From CAZWCX01 sp964632945 (GTDB lineage Bacteria > Planctomycetota > MHYJ01 > WSZJ01 > CAZWCX01): 38,887 nt of DNA. The stretch lies in NCBI GenBank assembly GCA_964632945.1, contig CAZWCX010000071.1, positions 1 to 38,887 of the forward strand, written 5' to 3'. The notes below the pieces were generated by a model that saw only the letters and a program-made list of their open reading frames with translations, did no database searches and was not told the origin of the DNA. A program made the position numbers and the translations under genes. The first letter of the stretch is position 1. Each line of letters starts with the position of its first letter. Shown here in pieces: positions 10,067 to 19,043 of the stretch.

Positions 10067-13000
10067 GTGACCGCCTCCCTCCCTCCCCTTCGTCTCCTCG
10101 CCGTCGCGTTCCTGGCCGGGGCGCTGCTTGCGGAGGGGGGCGTGGCCGGCGCGCAGGCCGGCGACCCCGCCGCCGCCATGGTCGCCGCCGCCCGTCGGTC
10201 CCTGGAAGCGGGGAAGCCCGCCGAGGCGGTCGAACACCTCCTTCACGCCTGGACCGTTCGCCCGGGCGACGACGACCTCGTCGCCCTCCTCCTCCAGGCT
10301 TGCGCCGCCGACCCGGACGCGCGCGCGCTCTGGACCCACGAATGGACCGAGCGACATGCCGACGCCTCCGGCAAGGCCGCCCCCAAGGGGGACCTCAAGG
10401 CGCTCTGGCCCAAAGATGACCCCGCCGCCGCGGATCTCGCCGCCGCCCGCGCCAGAGCGACCGCCGCCCTGGTCAAATTCGCCCGCGAACGGGAAGCCGC
10501 CGGACGCAACTCGCCCGGCGAACTGGTCGTGGCCTGGTGGGCGCGTCGCCTCGCCGCCGATCTCGCCTCCGTCTCCCCCGCCCTCGCGAAGTCCCTCCCG
10601 GAAGGCCTCGCCCGACGGCTCACCGTGCCGCCGCGGTTCTGGCTGCCCGTCCTCGAGGCCCTCGAGCAGGCGATGGACCACGCCCTCGGCAAGGGCAATG
10701 CCGCCGATGCGACCCGCGCCGCCCGCATCCTGCGCGGCCTCGCCGTCCAGGCCGCCTTCAAGGACCTGCAGGGCGAGAAGCCCCAGGGAATCGAGAAATT
10801 CGGCGCCGCCGCCGCGCGCGGCCTCGCCCGCGCCCAGGCGCTCCGCCCCCCCAAGACCTCCGAACCCTGGACCGTCGAGGCCCTCGGCGCGCTCTCGGAG
10901 GAGGAATGCGAGGCATTCACCCGCGCGCACTCGGATTTCTCCAACCCCGGCGTCGCCCTCTCGCCCACCGGCCTCTATCGGATCGAAACCGACTGCGGCT
11001 ACGAGACCCTTCTCGGCGTCGCCACCACCATCGAAGCCCACCACCGGCGCCTGGTCGGCTGGTTCGGCAAAGACCCCTTCGCCGGCCGCCCCGGCCTCGT
11101 CCGCATCGTCCCCGAGGCCGTCGGCCTGGAATCGGAAGGCGCCCCGTTCTGGTGGGTCGGCGGGTTCCAGGGCGGCGACGTCACCACCGTCCGCCTTTCC
11201 TGCGGCCGCATCGAAGACCTCGGGCACACCCTCACCCACGAACTGACCCATCGCTTCGACGGCGCCCTCCATCCCGGCTGCCCGGCGTGGCTCGCCGAGG
11301 GTCGGGCGGTCTGGACCGGTTCGGCCTACGGCCACTCGTCGGAGGAGACCTTCGTCGAGGCCCACGCCTCGTTCGGGACGATCGAGGAGGCCTGGCGCCG
11401 CGGATACGGCGGCAAGGACGCCCTCCTCCGCCTCCTGGAAGGAACGATCGACGACTACCGCGACAACTATGTGGCCGGGTACGCCCTCTTCGTCTACCTG
11501 AACACCGAGGAAGCCGGCGGAAAACGCCTCTACGGCGAGCGCTTGGCCGCCTTCCTGAAGGGGGGCGCCCGCGGAGGGAAGGAAGCGGTCCCGGCGTTCG
11601 AAAAGCACTTCGCGGATGGACGCGAGGGGCGTCCGCGCGGGATCGAGGCGTTCGCGCAGGCCTTCGGCGCCTTCGCGGGGGGCTTCTACTGGCTCGATCG
11701 CAAGGAGTGGACGAAGCGCTACACCGAGGCGGTGCCGGCGGGGCCGCCGGACCCGTGGGTGTACGACGAACCGACCTGGGTTTGGTCGCGGAACCGTGCC
11801 GAGCCGACCTTCGGGGAAGGCCAGGCGGTATTGGCCGGCGCCCTTCTCGAGGGCCTCGGCAAGCGCGACGCCGCTGCCCGCGCGTATGTGTGGGCGCTGG
11901 CCGAGGACGGCCCGAACCTCGAAACCGAGGCGCGGCTCGCGGCCCTCTTCGCCGAGGCGGGCAAGGCCGACCCGGCCTGGGTGCTCCGTCGGCACGCCGC
12001 GCTGCCGCACGGACCGGACGGCGAACCCGCCCCCTTCAAAAAGGCGCTCGCCGACGTTTGGGCTTACTCCGCGCGACTCCGCGCCGCCGCCGAGGCGGCC
12101 TTGACCGGGGGCCGCGCGCTGGCGGCGGTCGTCCTCGCGGCCGACCAGGATCGCGTCGCCGCCTGGCTGGGCGAACCGACCATGGGGCCCGCCTTCCCGG
12201 CGGGGGCGGCCCTCCTTCACCCCGTCCATCGCCCGGGCCGGCTCATCGACCCCTCGTCGTGGACGGAAGACGGCCTCACCGACTACGAGCGACACCGCGT
12301 GAAGAACCTCTGGTACGCGACCGCCGACGGCGACCTCCACGTCGGTCGCGAAAAGCCTCGTCAGGCGAGCGGGACCATGGATCGCGCGGCCCACCTGCGC
12401 CACGCCTTCGCGCGCGGCAGCGAGTGGCTGTTGCCGGGAACCTGGCGCGTGCGCATGCGCCTCCAGTTGACCACCACGTACGTCGATGGCGCGGTGATTC
12501 TGGGCTATGCGCGGCGCGACCGCCACGTCCGGTTCCAGTTTTCCGCCGGCGATTACATGTATTCGATCGGCCAGAAGGACGAGGCCACCAAGGTCGAGTC
12601 CGTCGGCTGGCACATGACCGGCCTGCGCGTGCGCGAGGGAGGGCTTCCCGGATCCGCCCCCGGCGGAACCCACGCGTTCGGCCAGCCGGCAGCGGGTTTC
12701 GAATTGGAACTGATCGTCGACGGCGCCGTCGTCCACGCCGCCATCGACGGAACGCCGGTGGCCGAATTCCACACCGTCGACGGCGCCCCCCTCGAGGGGT
12801 ACGTCGGCTTCGCCTCTTCCTTCGGCGCCTACCAGGTCATGCAGCCGGTGATCGAACGCCTCGACCGCAACCGCCTCGCCGGCCGATCGGTCGCCGACCG
12901 CCCTGGACTCGACTTCGCCCGCCGCGGCAGAGGGACGCTTTCGCACCACCTGGAGCGGCTCTGCCGATCCCTTGCGTCGGCCCCCACCGGATCCCTCCTG

Positions 13001-13474
13001 CTCTGGATCGGTCCCGAGCCCGCGTCGGAGGCGCCGGAGTTCGACGCCGACCGGTTGTTCGAGGAGGCGCGCAGCTTCGTCTCCGAAGTCGGCCGCCGTG
13101 TCGTACTCGAAGACCTGACCCAACCCTTCGTCCTGGCCGTTCCGGAGGCGGCCGGAAGAGAGCGGATCGCCGCATTTCTGGACGACATCGAAAAGGAACT
13201 GGGCCGGCGCCCCGTCGTTGCGACCCACGCCTGGGACGGACGACGTCCGGTCGGAGATCTCGAGGACCCCGAACTGGGCGGCTCATGGTGCGTCTTTGCC
13301 GACCACCACGGCACCGTGCGGATGCGCGAACCCTGGGTCGCGGGCGCGGGGGGCTTCTCCGACGGGATGCGACACTGGCTGCGCGTCTTCCGCGACCATG
13401 GCCGGCCGCAGCGCCGATTGCCGGAGGTGAAGCGTCCGGACGTCCCGGACGGCGGGGCCGAGGAGGGAAAGTAG
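10067..13474 (+). CDS. Large secreted protein with gluzincin metallopeptidase signature and LamG/DUF1080-like C-terminal region
   Basis: 1135 aa starting at GTG 10067; the ribosome site is weak (GCAGG). Residues 1-30 form a signal peptide (hydrophobic LLAVAFLAGALLA, then Ala-rich cleavage region). Residues 30-300 are alanine-rich helical, possibly TPR-like. The zinc motif HELTH is at 391-395, and E411 in AWLAEG lies 16 residues after the second His, as in peptidase MA-like gluzincins (HExxH...E). Residues 410-600 continue a helical domain. Residues about 770-940 are beta-rich (WRVRMRLQLTTTYVDGAVILG; FELELIVDGAVVHAAIDG; GYVGFASSFGAYQV), resembling concanavalin-like DUF1080/LamG modules common in Planctomycetota. 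The last 180 residues are unassigned. Probably an extracytoplasmic protease or protease-derived binding protein; substrate unknown. Confidence 0.85.
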   Translation: MTASLPPLRLLAVAFLAGALLAEGGVAGAQAGDPAAAMVAAARRSLEAGKPAEAVEHLLHAWTVRPGDDDLVALLLQACAADPDARALWTHEWTERHADASGKAAPKGDLKALWPKDDPAAADLAAARARATAALVKFAREREAAGRNSPGELVVAWWARRLAADLASVSPALAKSLPEGLARRLTVPPRFWLPVLEALEQAMDHALGKGNAADATRAARILRGLAVQAAFKDLQGEKPQGIEKFGAAAARGLARAQALRPPKTSEPWTVEALGALSEEECEAFTRAHSDFSNPGVALSPTGLYRIETDCGYETLLGVATTIEAHHRRLVGWFGKDPFAGRPGLVRIVPEAVGLESEGAPFWWVGGFQGGDVTTVRLSCGRIEDLGHTLTHELTHRFDGALHPGCPAWLAEGRAVWTGSAYGHSSEETFVEAHASFGTIEEAWRRGYGGKDALLRLLEGTIDDYRDNYVAGYALFVYLNTEEAGGKRLYGERLAAFLKGGARGGKEAVPAFEKHFADGREGRPRGIEAFAQAFGAFAGGFYWLDRKEWTKRYTEAVPAGPPDPWVYDEPTWVWSRNRAEPTFGEGQAVLAGALLEGLGKRDAAARAYVWALAEDGPNLETEARLAALFAEAGKADPAWVLRRHAALPHGPDGEPAPFKKALADVWAYSARLRAAAEAALTGGRALAAVVLAADQDRVAAWLGEPTMGPAFPAGAALLHPVHRPGRLIDPSSWTEDGLTDYERHRVKNLWYATADGDLHVGREKPRQASGTMDRAAHLRHAFARGSEWLLPGTWRVRMRLQLTTTYVDGAVILGYARRDRHVRFQFSAGDYMYSIGQKDEATKVESVGWHMTGLRVREGGLPGSAPGGTHAFGQPAAGFELELIVDGAVVHAAIDGTPVAEFHTVDGAPLEGYVGFASSFGAYQVMQPVIERLDRNRLAGRSVADRPGLDFARRGRGTLSHHLERLCRSLASAPTGSLLLWIGPEPASEAPEFDADRLFEEARSFVSEVGRRVVLEDLTQPFVLAVPEAAGRERIAAFLDDIEKELGRRPVVATHAWDGRRPVGDLEDPELGGSWCVFADHHGTVRMREPWVAGAGGFSDGMRHWLRVFRDHGRPQRRLPEVKRPDVPDGGAEEGK

Positions 13475-13481
13475 GCGGGCA

Positions 13482-13505
13482 CGGCCGGACCCGGAGGCCC
13501 GGCCG
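13482..13505. terminator. Hairpin between convergent genes
   Basis: CGGCCGG (13482-13488) and CCGGCCG (13499-13505) form a 7-bp stem in the 60-bp gap between convergent genes, 8 nt after the upstream stop. No T-run follows on either strand. Confidence 0.35.
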
Positions 13506-13534
13506 CGCCGCCGCTCCATGGAGGGTGGTCCGGA

Positions 13535-16009
13535 TCAGAACCCGTAGGTGATCGAGAGCGAGTCCCAGATGATCGGATTCGTCGTTGCCGTGCCGGGGTT
13601 CATGACCGTCACATAGAAGGTCCCCCACTTGCCGGCATAGGCGGACAGGTCCAATTCCAGCGTGTCCAACGCGCCGTTCCGCGTGATGTTGGCGCTGACC
13701 ACGTCTCCGGACCCCGTATCTTCCGGGATGAAGGTCAGGTAGACGTTCGCCTCCGCGGAGGCCGCACCGCCCTTGGAACCCGTCGGGATCGCGGAGAATC
13801 GCTCGAAACCCACGGTACCGCGGAAGATCCCGTGCAGGCTGAGGATGGAGGACGGGACTTTCAGGTACGCGGTCCCGAAGATGTACCCGGAGCTCGTGCT
13901 CGGCGGGAAGACGGCCAGTTGGTCATACGACCCGGCCCCCGTGGTGCCGTCCTCCAGCGTCGCCGTCACATAGCCCACCGTGTTCGCGGACGTCCCGCTC
14001 CCGAAGGTGGGCGACCCGGAACTTGACGTCCACGCCATCGCCTCCGCGTGGCGCACCAGGTCGATCGCATACTCCAGGATCCCGACCGCGTTGAAGGCCA
14101 TCTCCACGTTCCGGTCATACCCCTGGGTGGAGTAAAGGTCCTCGGCGGCGGAGATCGCAGCCTCCCGCAAGTCCCCGAAGTCCGGGGAGTCGGGCAGGTA
14201 GGTCTTGAGCGCGCGCCACCAGATCTTGCGCGTCGCCGTCACGCCGATGCCGTTCACCGACAGGTCCGAGTCGCGGTGCGTCCCCCCCTCGGAGAGCAGG
14301 TAGCAGGCGTGATTGGGGATGCGGCAGTTTGTGTGCGAGTCCGCGCTCGAGCTGTACTCCGCATAGTGGTCCGTGGTGTTCGTCTCCAGGTTGCGGATGG
14401 ACCCGTAGTAGTTCCCGCTCGAGTCGAGCCCGTAGATCTCCTCGCCGATCTTCCAGTTCTTGTCCCCCTGGGAGTTTCCCCAATACTGTTCGACGAACAC
14501 ACCGAAGACATCCGCGAAGTGCTCGTTCAGCGCCTTGGCCTGAGCCCCGGACCCGAGCGAAACCTCATTGCCGACCACGGCGTGGGTGAACTCGTGACCG
14601 CAGACGTCGAGCCACGTGAACGAGTAGTTCGGAGAGCCGTCGCCGAACGTGAAGTAGCCGCTGCCCAGGCTCTTGGCGTTGCGTCCGTGCAGCGTGCCGT
14701 CGTCGTCCTCATAGCGCGCGTGCAGCCCCAGGTAGCAGTCGCCTCCGGACCCGTTCCAGCCGTTGCGGTCGATTACCGAGGACCACCAGTCCAGGACCTG
14801 CCCCATGTTGAAGTGGGCGTTCGCCTCCATCTTTTCGTCCCAGGCGTAGAAGGTCGTGTCGCTGCTCGAGATTCCGCTCGTGAAATCCGAGGACGACAAC
14901 CCCGACGCATACCCCATGTCGTAACAGCGGATGACGGCATCCCGGGAGTGATCCTGGAGGAGGTAGGACGTCGAGGTCGACACGATGGACCCGCCCGACG
15001 TGACAACCTGGGTTCGCTTGCGCAAGTTGATCGAGAAGGAACCGCCCAGTTCGTTCCTCCCCGTGCCCGTTACGTCGGAGGTGGTCGTGTAGGTCGAGTA
15101 CTCGACGCAGTCCGCCGTGGAGACCGTTCCCGCCACCGCGCCGGTCGTGGCGTCGAGGAAGTAGATCACGCCGATCCCTCGTTCGGGCGCCACCACCTGC
15201 GAGCGCCAGCAGAGGGTCGGCGCGCCGTTTTTCATGTACCAGACCAGCGTCGGTTCGGTGAGCAGATCCGGGTCTCCGGCCAGCGCGTACGTCTGCCGGA
15301 CCGATGCGGACATCCACGACGCCGGGATGGTCGGGGTGGGGTCGAGGCTTCGTTCGAGCAGGCCGGGCTGGAAGTGCGCCGTCACCGCTCGTACGACGCC
15401 GTCGGCGCGGACGTGCACCTGCATGGAGTGGCCCTCGACCGGGACGCCCTGGAGGGACTGGGCGTATTCCACGCTCGCTACGCCCCCCTCGTCGGGCTGC
15501 AGCGTCGACCGGGCATCGTCGAGAGCCAATTCCCGCTCCGGATCGGCCATGCCCCAGAGCGATCCGTTCTCCGCGAGGAAGCGGTCGGCGATCTCGCGCG
15601 GGCTCGCCGCCGACGGGTCGCTCAGTTTGCCGCGCAGGAAGCTCGGGCTGGGCCGCCCCGACGCCCAGCGGACCGACAGGCCGGGGTCGCGAAGGGCGAG
15701 CCGGCGCAACGCCGCCGCGCTCGGGTGGAGGGCGGCGGACTTCATGTGCGGCATCGGGGGTTCCAGGAGGTCCACCGCGCGCGCAGCCGGAATCGCCCCA
15801 ACCGGTTCCGCCGTCGCAGGGATGGTCGCGATCGGGACCGGTTCGGAACGGGGCGGGAGAGACCGATGCCCATCGGCGCGATCCAGGGACTTGCCCCGAG
15901 GCAGAACCGGGATTGTGGGGGAGGACGGCCACGATCCGTAGACGAGACTGGTCAGGCCGCAGACGGCGGCCAGGACGATGATGCGGTGATTCCACGGGCG
16001 TTTGCGCAT
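13535..16009 (-). CDS. Thermolysin-like M4 zinc metalloprotease with FTP-type propeptide, secreted
   Basis: 824 aa. A signal peptide occupies about residues 1-26 (RIIVLAAVCGLTSLVYG). Residues 95-235 match the fungalysin/thermolysin propeptide (EIADRFLAENGSLWGM; YAQSLQGVPVEGHSMQVHV), an inhibitory chaperone removed on maturation. The M4 catalytic region spans about 270-660: zinc ligands H472 and H476 in HEFTH, third ligand E496 in LNEHFADVFG (20 residues on, exactly thermolysin spacing), and proton-donor H559 in DSHTNCRIPNHACYLL. The usual NExxSD reads NEHFAD here. Residues 665-824 form a C-terminal beta-rich extension that may attach or target the enzyme. Start ATG 16009 has AGGAG (complement of 16017-16021), 7 nt away. 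Expected role: extracellular protein degradation. No inhibitor or secretion gene is adjacent. Confidence 0.95.
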   Translation of the reverse strand: MRKRPWNHRIIVLAAVCGLTSLVYGSWPSSPTIPVLPRGKSLDRADGHRSLPPRSEPVPIATIPATAEPVGAIPAARAVDLLEPPMPHMKSAALHPSAAALRRLALRDPGLSVRWASGRPSPSFLRGKLSDPSAASPREIADRFLAENGSLWGMADPERELALDDARSTLQPDEGGVASVEYAQSLQGVPVEGHSMQVHVRADGVVRAVTAHFQPGLLERSLDPTPTIPASWMSASVRQTYALAGDPDLLTEPTLVWYMKNGAPTLCWRSQVVAPERGIGVIYFLDATTGAVAGTVSTADCVEYSTYTTTSDVTGTGRNELGGSFSINLRKRTQVVTSGGSIVSTSTSYLLQDHSRDAVIRCYDMGYASGLSSSDFTSGISSSDTTFYAWDEKMEANAHFNMGQVLDWWSSVIDRNGWNGSGGDCYLGLHARYEDDDGTLHGRNAKSLGSGYFTFGDGSPNYSFTWLDVCGHEFTHAVVGNEVSLGSGAQAKALNEHFADVFGVFVEQYWGNSQGDKNWKIGEEIYGLDSSGNYYGSIRNLETNTTDHYAEYSSSADSHTNCRIPNHACYLLSEGGTHRDSDLSVNGIGVTATRKIWWRALKTYLPDSPDFGDLREAAISAAEDLYSTQGYDRNVEMAFNAVGILEYAIDLVRHAEAMAWTSSSGSPTFGSGTSANTVGYVTATLEDGTTGAGSYDQLAVFPPSTSSGYIFGTAYLKVPSSILSLHGIFRGTVGFERFSAIPTGSKGGAASAEANVYLTFIPEDTGSGDVVSANITRNGALDTLELDLSAYAGKWGTFYVTVMNPGTATTNPIIWDSLSITYGF

Positions 16010-16254
16010 GGCGGATCTCCTCTCGCGGACGGATGACTCTCCGGGATTCGTCTTTCCCTCGGCGTTCCCCTCCTCGAGAACCGCCGGCGGCCTCCGCCTT
16101 GAGCGAATCGGAACCGAATTCGCGGGCGGGCGGCCGGCGCTCCGGACGGAACTCCCGGGCGTGGATCCCGCAATCCCGCGGCGGCGCTCAAGGAGGGACG
16201 CTGGATCGGTCGATACCCCTCACGGGTTCGCGGTACGGTGGAGGGTGATTCGCC

Positions 16255-16539
16255 ATGTTGGCGCTGGCCGACTCGTTGATGATCGGAATGTTGAGCGGTC
16301 GAAAAAACCTGGGCTGGCGGGCCGTGGAGCCCGAGGATCTGGAATCCCGGCTCCGGCGGGACCGAAAGGTGACCGACCCTGATCTGCGGCGCGCGCGGGA
16401 GATCCAGGAGGCGGTCGATCGGTTCGACCCCGAGCGAAGACCGACCCTCGGACAGGTGCTGCTCTACCTCGGCATCCTCGAGGCCGGGGAACTCGGCGAA
16501 TACCGGGCGCCCGAGCGGAGCACGGCGGGAAGAAAATGA
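16255..16539 (+). CDS. Small hypothetical protein, 94 aa
   Basis: I do not recognise a family. The protein is charged and predicted helical, without signal peptide or cysteines. Its second half (RPTLGQVLLYLGILEAGELGEY) faintly resembles the 'LGxxLVxLGxLTxxxL' helix pair found at the N-termini of type II secretion/pilus ATPases and related regulators, which would suggest a protein-interaction domain. ATG 16255 is preceded by a GGAGGG-type ribosome site around 16240-16245. It ends 85 nt before the HEAT-kinase gene. That gene has its own promoter in the gap, so joint function is only possible, not shown. No Shine-Dalgarno-supported longer form was seen. Confidence 0.65.
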   Translation: MLALADSLMIGMLSGRKNLGWRAVEPEDLESRLRRDRKVTDPDLRRAREIQEAVDRFDPERRPTLGQVLLYLGILEAGELGEYRAPERSTAGRK

Positions 16540-16553
16540 GCGGGATCCGTAGT

Positions 16554-16581
16554 TTGCGGGGGCGACCGCATCCGGTATAAT
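16554..16581 (+). promoter_or_regulatory. Promoter of the HEAT-repeat kinase gene, with consensus -10
   Basis: TTGCGG at 16554-16559 and a perfect TATAAT at 16576-16581, 16 bp apart. Transcription should start near 16588. The in-frame ATG at 16580 overlaps the -10 box and lies upstream of the RNA start, so the kinase must begin downstream at ATG 16625. Confidence 0.65.
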
Positions 16582-16624
16582 GCGCCGGAAGGTCGGATCC
16601 CGCGAACCTGGGGGCTCCCCCGCC

Positions 16625-19015
16625 ATGTCCACGTCCCCGACGCCGATCGCCGCGCCTTTGCGCTGTCCCGCCTGCCGGAAGAACTACCGGATTCCCTCGT
16701 TCGACCCCGGGAAGCGCTACGCCTGCCCCGCCTGCAAGGGCACGCTGGTCGTCCCCGCGAGCAGCCAGCCGACGCAGGTCAAACAGGCCGGCGAGACCGA
16801 CCCGCTCGAGTTCGCCGACCGCGCCCCGCACGAGGCGCACGTTCCGCGGCAGATCCCGGTCCGTCTGGGGCGTTACTTCATCGACGGCGAAATCGGCCGG
16901 GGGGGCATGGGGGTGGTCTACCAAGGCCGACAGGAGCACACCGAACGCGTCGTCGCGATCAAGATGCTCCTCCCGGGAGCGCAGGCGGGCCCGGATCAGC
17001 TGCGTCGATTCCGGCGCGAAGTTCGGGCCGTCGCCAAGCTCAAGCACCCGGGGATCGTCGCGATCCATGAGGTGGGGGAGTTCGAGGACCTTCCGTTCTT
17101 CAGCATGGAGTACATCGAAGGAGAGTCGCTCGAGGAACGTATCGCCGAGCGGGGGAAGCTGCCGCCGCAGATCGCGGCGACGTTCGTCCGCGACGTCGCG
17201 CTCGCCGTCCATCATGCCCATGAACAGGGAATCGTCCACCGCGACCTCAAGCCCGCCAACATCCTGATCGAGGCGCAGACCGGGCGGACCAAGGTGACCG
17301 ACTTCGGCCTCGCCAAGGAGGTCGATACCAAGGCGAGCCTGCTCTCCGCCGCCGGCGACATCATGGGGACGCCGGCCTACATGTCCCCGGAGCAGGCGGA
17401 GGCGCGTAACGACGACGTCGACGCCCGTTCCGACGTCTATGCCCTCGGGGCGATTCTCTACCGCGCGCTCACCGGTCGGGACGCGTGCCACGGCGCCTCG
17501 CTTGCGGAGATGCTGCTCTGGATCTCCGCCATCGACGCGATTCCGCCGCACCGGCTGTTTCGCGACATCGACGAGGAGCTGAGCGCGATCGTGATGAAGG
17601 CCCTGGAAAAGGCGCGGGAGGACCGCTACGCAGGGGCCGATGCGCTCGCGGAGGACCTTCGTCGCTGGCTCGAAGGGGAGCCGGTGGAAGCGCGCCCCGC
17701 GGGCCTGTGGAAGCGCCTGCGCAAGCGCGCCGCGCGCAACCCGGCGACGACGCGGGTCGTCCTCGGGTCGGCCGCGACCGTGGTGATCGCCCTGGTGCTG
17801 GTCGTCCTTCTGGTGGGGAAGAAGCGGATCGAATACTACGCCGAACAGCTGCAGAGCCGGGACGCGGCGGTGCGGCGCACCCAGGTCGCCGCTCTCGCCG
17901 GCGAACTCGCCGCCGGGACGTTGCCGGCCGAGGACCGGGCCCGTGCCGCGTCGATGGTTCTGGGGCGACTCGGGGACGACGACGCCGGCGTGCGGGCGGC
18001 GGCGCTGCATGGGGCGGCGGACGGCGCGAAGATCCCGGAACTGCGGGCTGCGATCGCAGATGAGGACGCGTGCGCGGCTCCGTTCGATGCCGCGCTCATC
18101 GCCGCGACCGCCGATCGCGAACTGTTCGGGCGGGGACTACGTCTCCTCGAAGAAGCCGAGGTGCGATGGGCCCATCGCGTCTACCGGCGGATTCTCGCGG
18201 AGGGGGACCACGAGACGCACTTGACCGTCCTGGCGGCCCTCGAACGCCGCCCGTTCCGAAGCGTCTGGGAAGCCCTTCACCGCACGCGGATCTCGGATCG
18301 CGCCTGCCGCGAATACGCGAAGAAGTCCCTCGATGCGATGGTCGCGCGCGTCGACCTGCTGCCGTACCCGTCCGACGCCGCGGGGGCCGCATCGAAGGCG
18401 CTCGCCGGGACGATGTCGGCGGTCGACGACTACAACAAGCGGCTCGAGGACGTGCTGGGCGACATTACCGGCGGAGGGGCGGCCGATCCGGCCGACGCGT
18501 GGATTCAGCGGTTGTCGGCCCCGGACCTGGACGGGCGCTTCCAGGCCCTCGCCGAGCTGGAGCGCGCTCCGACGCCGAAGGCGGTCCCCGCCCTGCTCGC
18601 CGCACTCGACGACGCGGATGTGGAAATCTCCGGCGGCGCCGCCCTCGCCCTCACCGCCGCCGCGCGCGCACCCGGCGAACCCGCCGTCCCCCGCGAGGAG
18701 GTGCGCGCCCGCCTTTCCGCCTCCGCCGCCCACGTCCGCTCCGGCGCCGCCCGCGTCCTCGCCGCGATCGGCGACCGGGAGTCCGTGCCCGCCCTGCTGG
18801 TTCTCCTCGGCAACGAACGCTCCCCTTCCGCGCAGACCGCCCTGATCGAGACTCTGGGCCTCCTGGGGGATCGCGCCGCGGCCCCTCCGCTGATCGGACT
18901 GCTCGCCGAGCCCGGGACGGTCGGTGAGGCCGCCGCCGCCGCGCTCGAGCGCATCTCCGGGCAGAACCACGGCCGCGACGCCGCGCGCTGGAACCGCTGG
19001 CTGGAAGGCGGATAG
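16625..19015 (+). CDS. Ser/Thr protein kinase with N-terminal zinc ribbon, one membrane span and C-terminal HEAT-like repeats
   Basis: 796 aa. Residues 14-37 form a zinc ribbon (C14, C17, C34, C37). The Hanks-type kinase domain spans about 82-345: glycine loop GRGGMGVV (91-98), ATP lysine K113, catalytic D207 in HRDLKPAN, magnesium-binding D226 in DFGLAKE, then GTPAYMSPEQ. The RD motif indicates activation-loop phosphorylation. One hydrophobic segment lies at about 376-399. The remainder (400-796) is Ala/Leu-rich helical and ends in HEAT-like repeats (PALLAALDDADVEISGGAAL; VRSGAARVLAAIGDRESVPA; PPLIGLLAEPGTVGEAAAAA). The kinase should face the cytoplasm and the repeat region the other side. 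ATG 16625 is chosen because a promoter covers the upstream ATG 16580. Targets unknown. Confidence 0.93.
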   Translation: MSTSPTPIAAPLRCPACRKNYRIPSFDPGKRYACPACKGTLVVPASSQPTQVKQAGETDPLEFADRAPHEAHVPRQIPVRLGRYFIDGEIGRGGMGVVYQGRQEHTERVVAIKMLLPGAQAGPDQLRRFRREVRAVAKLKHPGIVAIHEVGEFEDLPFFSMEYIEGESLEERIAERGKLPPQIAATFVRDVALAVHHAHEQGIVHRDLKPANILIEAQTGRTKVTDFGLAKEVDTKASLLSAAGDIMGTPAYMSPEQAEARNDDVDARSDVYALGAILYRALTGRDACHGASLAEMLLWISAIDAIPPHRLFRDIDEELSAIVMKALEKAREDRYAGADALAEDLRRWLEGEPVEARPAGLWKRLRKRAARNPATTRVVLGSAATVVIALVLVVLLVGKKRIEYYAEQLQSRDAAVRRTQVAALAGELAAGTLPAEDRARAASMVLGRLGDDDAGVRAAALHGAADGAKIPELRAAIADEDACAAPFDAALIAATADRELFGRGLRLLEEAEVRWAHRVYRRILAEGDHETHLTVLAALERRPFRSVWEALHRTRISDRACREYAKKSLDAMVARVDLLPYPSDAAGAASKALAGTMSAVDDYNKRLEDVLGDITGGGAADPADAWIQRLSAPDLDGRFQALAELERAPTPKAVPALLAALDDADVEISGGAALALTAAARAPGEPAVPREEVRARLSASAAHVRSGAARVLAAIGDRESVPALLVLLGNERSPSAQTALIETLGLLGDRAAAPPLIGLLAEPGTVGEAAAAALERISGQNHGRDAARWNRWLEGG

Positions 19016-19043
19016 CCGGCGCGCCCGGTCGCTGCGGCCGCGG

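Noticed and set aside
9704..13228. A 1174-codon minus-strand frame opposite the secreted protease gene.
   Set aside because: Gly/Arg/Glu-rich with no motif; the plus strand has a signal peptide and zinc motif in frame.
16420..16450. A T-loop-like GGTTCGACCCC, as in tRNAs.
   Set aside because: It lies inside the 94-aa coding sequence, and no acceptor, D or anticodon arms can be folded around it.
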